A stretch of 64,000 nucleotides of DNA from Chlorokybus atmophyticus (Eukaryota; Streptophyta; Chlorokybophyceae; Chlorokybales; Chlorokybaceae), in assembly GCA_009103225.1 (NCBI GenBank), contig RHPI01000575.1, positions 295,527 through 359,526 of the forward strand, read 5' to 3'. Under the pieces are notes generated by a model, which was given only the letters and a program-made list of their open reading frames with translations, had not been told where the DNA came from and did not search any database. A program made the translations under genes and the position numbers. This document shows, piece after piece, positions 56,654 through 64,000 of the stretch (its first letter is position 1; every line of letters begins with the position of its first letter).

Positions 56654-59600
56654 ATGCAGTCTTCATCAGCTCATGACTCACTCAACATTACAAGCGCACA
56701 ACGAGTCGTTGTGGAGCGTTTGGGGTTACAAACAACGGAGGAGGCACGCGCACAACTACACGCATTGCAGCAAGGCACACCAGAATGGTTGACAGCTCGG
56801 GTTCGTCGCTTGACTGCGTCCAACTTCGCCGCTGCCATCAATAATTATCCCGCTATGAATGCACAAACACTAGCAACCTACATGCTTGCAAAGATCAAAG
56901 GTGAGTCCGCATTCGCTTCTCTTCTCCTGACCATCTCGCGCAATGGTTACATATTCACATATGCAACTCTCCTCATATGTGTGCAGACCCTAGCGATGAA
57001 CCGCCGCGCACCCCGGCAATGGTCTTTGGGATCAACAATGAAGAAATAGCGGCGCAAGCATACTATGCACATGTGCAAGCGCAAGTAGAAGCAAGTGTGG
57101 GTTTGGAGATGCGTAAGACGGGGTTGCACGTGCACTCGAGGCACCATTGGTTGGCTGCTAGTCCTGACCGCGTTGTCTCGCACAACGATGAATTGTGGTT
57201 GTTGGAGGTGAAGTGCACCTTGGACCCTCAACCATGGAGTGCATTGCCGAATCATGTGGTGGATCAAGTGGTCGGCCAAATGGCCATCACGGGGTACAAG
57301 CGTTGCGACATCATTTGCTGGAGCAAATCCGGCAAGTACAGCGTGTTCAGCCTGCTCTATGATGAATGGCATAGGCGACATTGGGGCTGCACGCTGCTTC
57401 CCAAGCTTCGGCATTTTTACTTTACTTTCTTTGCTCCGCACGCGGCGGTGTTGTTGGAGCCGCCGCGACAACATCAAGACGCATGTCCTACTGCGCCACA
57501 ACGCAAGTGGAGTGCGCAAATAGATACGCCTCGCATCGTCGAGGAGCTTAGGAGCATGAGAACTTCTGGTATGTATCACATACAGTAGATGCATCTGAGA
57601 GGTGCATCTGTCCCTGTGCATCTACACGGATGCATCTACTCGTTACAGGCACATGCGTCCGCACAGTAGATGCATCTCGTTGAATGTTTTGCATAGATGC
57701 TTCAACTAGTTGTAAGGTAGTAAATCGTGTGACTGTGGTAACTTTGTATGCTCACTTCACCGCTTCACAGTGCCTACCTCACATACCAAGCCTCTTCCCC
57801 CGCAAGACATCCCCCCCTCCCCCCCTTGTCACCAGCAGGTGTATCTGTGAGAAATGTGGTTGCATGGATGCATCTACTGCGTGATTGACATGCTTTCATG
57901 TCACATGCATGTAAGACAACGGGGCAAGTGACTGAGTATTTACTTGGCAGCTCATAGTCCCTTTTGCAGGAGATTACAACCTACCTGCCCTCGCTGTAGG
58001 GCAATGCGTGCGCTTGAAAACAAAGTTTCAACAACGTGGGACAATCCATGCCGTGCAACCAAACGGTAAAGTGGTAGTCGCTTGGGAGTACACGGGTGGT
58101 TTGCCGAGCACGAAAGCCATTGCAGCCACATCCATACATGCGTCAATTGCAAGTGAGTCGTTGATGGAATGCCTTGTCTTGGTAATGGTGCAAGCTTAAT
58201 GATCATTACGCCTCGCCTCGTAGGTGAACACAACACTCCCAAACACGAGGGTGACAAAGTGCAAGTGATTGGAGGCTGTCACGTGGGCATAATTGCTGAG
58301 GTGGTGAGATTGGGACCACTACAAAGCCATGTGTGTTTGGAAGGCGCATCCATTGTGCAGATACGCAACAAAATGTTGCAACACATATCACAAGGTTCGT
58401 GTATGTTTTATCATTACGCACATGCCCATCGAGTGACCATAGCATGTTGCTTAAAGACACATTGCACACCGCTTGTTGTCACTCAAAGTGCTGCATCCGA
58501 AGGTCACAATACGTCTTGCAGAATTAGATGATGACAGTGAACCGCATGTGCAACATGACACTTTGGAGGAGCATGTTGTAAAGGTGACCGAGTTCGAGCA
58601 ATGGTTGCACGAGTACCAAGTGAAGAATGGAGTTGATGTGGTTGTTGTACAACGGCGGCAAGCACGTGGCGATGCCCCCTACATCAAGGCGCGCACGTTG
58701 TATGCTTGTCGAAGGTATGTATTTGGTTGCTAGTAAACAGCAGATGCATCTATTGTGTGCCTGCATGTCGGGGCATTCGTTAGGATGCATCTAGCTGGAT
58801 GCATCTACTGGTTGTTGGGATACCCACAATCTCTCACCGCTTGTTTAGAGGGGATGCACGGCAATCAAGGCAGCTGTCACATCACAAGCCCATTGATTCT
58901 GCCAAAGTTGGGTGTCGGTTCAGCATGACAATGACGGAATACGTGGACCAAGAGGAGACATGCTACGTGCGTATAGCAACCCGGCACACCAACCACGAGC
59001 CAGGTATATGATAATGTGTTGCCTGCTTGTCTTACATGCAAACACGCCGATACGTTAAGAGATGTATCAGCTTGACTTCGTGGTAGGCTCTGCTGAGGAT
59101 CAAAAGTACCTGCTACCGCATCCAGGACTCCGTGAGGAGACGCGCATGTTGTTGGAGTTGGGACTTAAGCCACAAACGGTGTTGAACAGTGAGTTGATCA
59201 CAGTAGTTGTGCATGGTGCCATTGTGTAACAACCTCGAGCGCGAGTTACTAGAGGTTCAATGTGATGGTGGGCTGATCTATGCCAATGTGTACAGTGCTC
59301 GATCGTAGAAGCACTCAATTTGATGGAGTGACATCCACGATGCGGGAGGACTATTCCAATCGACGCTGTAGACTTAGCAAAGAAGACATCAACAACATCT
59401 ACAAAGAAATGAGGAGGGCTAAAGCAATTGCCCCCTCAGATGCTGTTGCTGTTGCCAAGCTAGTAAACTCTCTACCAGATGGCATTGTTTTGCATTACAC
59501 GGCACCCGGTGTTGATGAGACACACGAACAGCACACACCTTTCGTCATCATTATGCAAACAGAGTTTCAAAAACGCATGCTGGGGCAATTTGGCTCTAAC

Positions 59601-62275
59601 ACGGTGCTCTTAGACGCTACAGGCGGCACAAACTGTTGGGGCTATCAGTTTTGGGCAATGGTGGTCAAAGACGACTTTGGAAACGGTACGTGTGCGCATG
59701 GAGCTGTACAGATGCATCTAGCTGTTGGCATACTACGTGCTATGTGTTGCTTGCTTGGAATAGTCTGCATGTATACAACTCGAAGGCACGAACGCATTCA
59801 ACAAAATGACATCAAGCGCATTCACCTTATGTAGTGCCCGCACATGTAATTGGACGAGTGCATGTGACTCTCACATACCTTAAGCTTCAATCCACGGTTA
59901 GGTGCATTCACTGGTGTTGTGGATGAAGCGCGCATAAAAGACCAATCCACCTTTTGTAGGGGTTCCGGTAGCTTTCATGGTGAGCGAGCACGAAGATTCT
60001 GAAACAGTGAAGCTGTTTCTCAATACAGTATACGCGCGCATCCCAAACTTCAAGCCTCGTTGTGTCATGATGGACAAGTCCCTAGCGGAGATGAAAGCGG
60101 TCGAGGAGATCGGCTCGACAGTGTTGCTGTGCTACTTTCACTTGCTACAAGACTGGGAACGCTTTTTGCGCAAGGGGACAACCCATGTCGTAGGCAAAAA
60201 GATGCGCTCGGATGTGCTGGCAAGCGTGAAGCTGCTTAAGCGGTCCGGCAGTGTGGACCTGTTTGCACACAGAGTAGAAGCGTTCATGCAGGAGTATGCT
60301 GATTACGCGGAGGTGATCAAGTATCTCAAGCAAGAATGGCTTCCTGATCGAGACAAGTCAATAAAGTCATAAATTACAGTTATAAGCATTCTAGTTTCAC
60401 TATGGAACACGCATGTTTGTACGCACTTACAAGCTGTTGCTAGATGCATCTACTGCTGAAACGCGTTAGCGCACTAGAATGGCCTCAATCTTATAGTACC
60501 GTGGTTTGCATGCAGACAAATGGGCTGATTGTGGACGTCAATTTGAGCACGAAGGCATTGAAACCAACAACCTATTGGAAAGGTTCTTTCATAGTTTGAA
60601 GTACACTTTCCTTGGGGGCAAAGTCAACCGCTGCATTAGCGATTTGATTGTTAAGTTGCTTGAAGACGTTGTTCCTCACTTTATCCGCGAGCGCAAGCTC
60701 AAGGTGTCTGGACGTGGCGGCAAGAACGAGGCACTGCGCGCTCATGAGCGTAGAGCTCATGAAGTCGACTACCTTGTCAAGAGTGATAAAGTGCAGATTA
60801 CTGATGCCACCATAGGCATGTGCATGGTTGCCTCCGTACCAGACGGCACGAGTGTCGTCTCAGAGCGCTGCTACACTGGATGTATTGCGGAGCTGACTTG
60901 TGAATGCCCTAGCACAGACACGGCATATGCCAAATTTTGCAAGCATATGGAGGCGGCATTATTAGTGCATCCGTTTACCTCTGAGATGCGGACGGCCGCG
61001 GCGGATTATCTGTTGCGTAACAACGGCATACGTTTGCAGCCAAACGGTCTCATAGCCGAGGTGGCTAGCATGCTAGACGCCAACTTGATGTTCACTTGCG
61101 ATCTCGCGAACACCTTCTGTACCTGCGCCGATCACGATTTCAATGGCGTATGCTGTCACTTGCTTGCTGCAGCTCGGGCGAGCCAATCAGCTGACGTATA
61201 CGCGGGTAAGTCCATTACAACAGATGCATCTGATGTATTTGGTTGTCATTCATGTATGTGTAACACGACTGTTGTGTCACACATACGTACGCACAGAACT
61301 GAAGCTTAGGAATGAAGAGGAGCCAACACTCAACCTTCGGCGATCGCCACATGCACCAAGCCGTCAAGACCCGCGTCTTGACCCGCTTACTGACGATGTC
61401 GACCCTTCCATCGATTGCGCACGCAGCGTGTTGGATGACTTGCATGACGGCCACTCAAGTACGGTGCATAAGTTGCTGACATGTAGCTTATTGATCATGC
61501 ATATGCCATTGCATACAAGTGCGGTTGCAATTATGGCTTGCTTGCATTACGTGTATAAATACTCACACACGGCATGTTGGTTTTAGGCGCGGAGCATGAC
61601 GAGGACTTGCGCTGCAGCATCCTGACATCGGTATCCACCATCAAGCAGCGTGTCAAGCATATGTCACGTTCCACAGCTGCTGAGGTGGATGAGTCTCTTA
61701 AGGCTCTCATTCAGCAGTTAGACGCTTCCTTGCCACGGCTTTTTACAACTATCCGGCGACAACATAAGCAATGGAGACGGCAGCAATCGGACAGAGTTCA
61801 ACGGTCGTTGTATAACCGCACTACACCTAACTCTGCACAAGAAGCTCGAGGTGCAGAGGCACCAACAAATGTGGGTGGCTTTCACAAGACTCAGGGACCT
61901 GGAAGACCCAGAGCTCAAAGTCGCAACGACTTTGGTGCTTACCAGCGCGATGGAGCTGGTAAAAAGGCGTATCCCCTCAGACGCAAAAGAAACAAGAACG
62001 AAAACCCTCAGCACGCTGCAGTGCCTCCGGATGTTACAACAAGCAAGGGTGGTGCCAAGCGTAAGGTCAAAAACGTCTCGGCTAGGGCAGAGGCAAACGC
62101 CTCCACCCGTTGTGCATCACAGCCCGTGCCCACAGTTACGACACCGCAACGCCCCATTTTCTCCACTCAGGTGTACAGCCCAATGCCAGGCTTCTCTCCG
62201 GCAGCAAAGACGACTTCGCAAGGGGTGCGGGGCAACATGCGGCCTACCAACTTGAACTTCGATGCAGCAACATGA
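56654..62275 (+). CDS. YqaJ-type nuclease / MULE-like DDE transposase / SWIM finger fusion
   Basis: Exons: 56654-56900, 56987-57568, 57970-58152, 58224-58394, 58489-58714, 58849-59003, 59087-59188, 59296-59685, 59960-about 60360, 60516-61205, 61297-61458 and 61587-62275 (TGA). Phases agree everywhere except the 60360/60516 junction, where no clean donor fits. Roughly 1,330 residues. Part 1 (exons 1-2): YqaJ/lambda-exonuclease PD-(D/E)xK fold with 'RLTASNFAAAI', 'VFGINNEEIAAQAYY', 'AASPDRV' plus 'WLLEVKC' (catalytic D and E-x-K) and 'VVDQVVGQMAITGY'. Part 2: two SH3/KOW-like segments ('VGQCVRLKTKF', 'GDKVQVIGGCHVGIIAEV'). Part 3: FAR1/WRKY-GCM-like zinc DNA-binding segment ('SAKVGCRFSM' ... 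'RHTNHEP'). Part 4: DDE core, 'VLLDATGGTNCWGYQFW', 'RCVMMDKSLAEMKAV' with 'LLCYFHLLQDW', and 'ETNNLLERFFHSLKY'. Part 5: two SWIM fingers ('CECPSTDTAYAKFCKH', 'CTCADHDFNGVCCH'). Basic tail. All catalytic residues are present. It would act in the nucleus, cutting and joining element DNA, with the nuclease possibly resecting ends. Confidence 0.85.
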
Positions 62276-62568
62276 ATATCATAAAGTGGTGGTAGAGGAG
62301 GTGTGCTGACTGCTCATACATCCGCACATGAACTCAACTTTCTCTTGCAACTTCGACCACAACCAACTGTAGGTGCTTCTAACCTCTATAACCTCATGAG
62401 CATGCGGTTTATATATGGCGACAAACTCAAGTCATCCGAGAGGTGAATGACGAGAAGTGGCAAATGTTCTTGTTTACACTTGCACAAACAGTTCATTCAT
62501 GAATGCTATTGTTGGTTACAACATGCACGATGCTTGATGATGTCTACTTAGATGCAAAAGCCACGGTT

Positions 62569-63042
62569 TAGGTAGATGCATCTGCAGGACAACCAGCGAG
62601 ATCTACTTAGATGCATCCCGTTCTGGGTCTAGTTAGATGCATCTTGTCATACCCTGCCAATTTGCTGAAGAAACCTCCTCTAAGGCAGGCTTTGAGCAAG
62701 ACCCTGCCTGGTAAAAAGTTAGGGTCTAGGTAGATGCATCTGCTGAACAATCAGCGAGATGTACTTAGATGCATCCCGTTTTGGGTCTAGCTAGATGCAT
62801 CAAGTCATACCCTGCCAATTTGCGGACGAAACCGCCTCTAAGGCAGGCTTTGAGCAAGACCAAGCCTAATAGAAAGTCAGGGTCTTGTTAGATGCATCTA
62901 CTGACTTAGTGACGTCTTTTTCGATGCATCTCGTTATACCCAAGCCAAATTGCTGATGAAACCGCCTCCCAAGCACGCTTTGAGCCAGACCCTGCCTAAT
63001 TAGAAACCCGGGTTTGGGTAAATGCAACCATAAAGATGCATC
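62569..63042. repeat. Three tandem copies of a 158-bp unit
   Basis: Units begin near 62569, 62727 and 62885, each with TAGATGCATCT close to its start and shared blocks 'ATACCCTGCCAATTTGC', 'GAAACCGCCTC' and 'AGGCAGGCTTTGAGC'. Divergence rises in the third copy. Lies between the two convergent genes of the transposon-like region. Confidence 0.85.
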
Positions 63043-63119
63043 TTGTTGGATGCATCTACAGCAAAGCTGAGTGCTACGTGTGGGAACAGATGCATCTACT
63101 GCAAAGCAACATGTCAAGG

Positions 63120-63914
63120 CTACTCAGAGTCGGAGGCCGCCTTGCCCACTCGCCTCACATGCTTTTTGAAACACTTGTTCTCGCAAAAGAAGCGCCATCC
63201 GCCCTTCTCTTTTTCACAGCACCCGCAAAACCAAGGTGTACTGTTGGGGCACAAGCCACAACGCTTGCGTGCCGCCTGCCGTTCCATCCCAGTCAACTTG
63301 CGGCCTTTCTCGTTGTACACAAGTTTGCAAAGCCTATGCTCCTGAACGCACACACACATACGCACACAATGAGCGGCATGGGCAGCATCCCCACAACATG
63401 CACGACTGAACTTGATTGCTCAATGGCAGGGGTATATAGTTACAGCATGTTGCCGCTGACACTCACATGCCCTTGCGTATCTTTCAGAGTCAGGTGCACT
63501 TCCTTCAAATTATGATCGATAGGCTTGACAATGACCTGCTTGTCCCCCTCGCGAGATGCCTTCTTGACCGACCGCCCGCCACCGGCGGCGACAGCTTTCT
63601 GCATTCACAACTTTTGCATCTAAGGCATATTACAAGTTCACATAATGAAAATGATATCCACAACACTCACCGTTGGAGCCTCTTGTTGTTTTGTAGATGC
63701 ATCAGCACCAGTATTATCTGCCCTTTTAGCACGCTTGCGGCCGGCCTTGTTCTTCTGCTGCATTACATATTGATGTTTAGCAACACATATACGCATGTCG
63801 CATACGTAAGCAGATACTCACCGTGGGAACCTCTGCCTCTGCCTCTGCCTCCGCCTCAACACCCTCATCGACTTTGACTTTAGCAGCGCGCTTGCGACCT
63901 GTTCGGCACTTCTC
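63120..63914 (-). CDS. Partial gene with C-terminal zinc ribbon, possibly a second transposon protein
   Basis: Minus strand, 3' part of a gene that probably continues past the right edge. Exons: 63914-63822, 63754-63671, 63598-63467 and 63341-63120 (TAG), all in phase 0. The first two are similar to each other: each has a basic 'GRKRA-x-K/R' block (AT-hook-like) and ends '-P-T' at the splice site, suggesting exon duplication. The last exon has 'RKRCGLCPNSTPWFCGCCE' and 'FFCENKCFKKHVR', a C-x2-C ... C-x2-C ... C-x3-C/H pattern like the zinc ribbon at the end of PiggyBac-type transposases. No DDE core is within the window, so the assignment is tentative. It converges on the fusion gene and shares the AGATGCATCT-rich spacer with it. 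Confidence 0.6.
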
Positions 63915-64000
63915 CTGCGTAACAAACGTGGGTAAGGATGTTACAATGGCGCCGTTTGCAAGTATGCACGCGACCAATTTTGACAAATACATACACAAGC

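Larger units (their letters stand above)
56549..63705. repeat. Dispersed palindrome AGATGCATCT and variants, about 25 copies
   Basis: Full or near copies seen near 56550, 57589, 57602, 57618, 57628, 57668, 57863, 58741, 58783, 58797, 59710, 60441, 61222, 62551, 62572, 62605, 62631, 62731, 62765, 62790, 62889, 62921, 63033, 63047, 63089 and 63697, often as TAGATGCATCTACTG. All but the last are in introns or flanks of the fusion gene; the last is inside an exon of the minus-strand gene. I noticed only one partial match elsewhere in the window (TGATGCATCC near 53470). Confidence 0.85.

Overview
The window is eukaryotic nuclear DNA from a photosynthetic, green-lineage alga. Supporting this: spliceosomal genes with many short GT-AG introns, a plant-type nitrate reductase, a sedoheptulose-1,7-bisphosphatase, a dormancy/auxin-repressed (DRM1/ARP) family protein, and a plant/fungal-style hybrid histidine kinase. 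The DRM1/ARP gene leans towards a streptophyte alga, but I cannot fix the species. Intergenic and intronic DNA is rich in TGCATGC-type words and TG/CA/GC tracts. Single N characters and one 17-N gap show a draft assembly.

Layout. 0.7-1.3 kb: relic of a non-LTR retrotransposon. 2.1-3.1 kb (-): protein with two ABM (ferredoxin-like monooxygenase) domains. 4.7-9.3 kb (+): nitrate reductase, about 15 exons, with an apparent frameshift in one exon. 11.7-12.0 kb: pogo-like transposase fragment. 12.95-13.1 kb: long imperfect hairpin. 13.7-24.6 kb: Ty3/gypsy-type LTR retrotransposon carrying a C5-cytosine methyltransferase domain between protease and reverse transcriptase, with its PHD-finger 3' end inverted. 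24.8-26.7 kb (-): broken pogo/Tigger transposase. 28.5-29.8 kb: three tandem 458-bp units. 31.0-35.0 kb (+): secreted clostripain-family (C11) protease. 35.5-36.3 kb (-): second LINE relic. 38.3-39.6 kb: duplicated 632-bp block around an N gap. 40.4-42.3 kb (+): SBPase without the redox cysteines. 44.7-45.2 kb: 114-bp tandem array. 46.2-47.3 kb (+): DRM1/ARP-like gene with a very long CT tract in its first intron. 48.8-54.5 kb (-): 30-exon PAS/hybrid histidine kinase. 56.5-64 kb: an unusual DNA-transposon-like region.

The most interesting material is mobile. (1) The LTR retrotransposon encodes its own DNA methyltransferase. (2) A single spliced gene at 56.65-62.28 kb joins a YqaJ/lambda-exonuclease-like nuclease, SH3/KOW-like segments, a zinc DNA-binding domain, a MULE-like DDE transposase and two SWIM fingers. 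The palindrome AGATGCATCT and close variants occur about 25 times in that region, almost only in its introns and flanks; I noticed only one partial match elsewhere in the window. A convergent minus-strand gene with a zinc-ribbon C-terminus runs towards the right edge.

The host genes form no operon-like unit: nitrate assimilation, Calvin-cycle-type sugar phosphate metabolism, signalling and secretion genes are separated by repeats. Gene models were built by hand from exon phase and family similarity; the models for ABM, SBPase, DRM1/ARP, histidine kinase, and clostripain (apart from one exon end) keep phase across all junctions.
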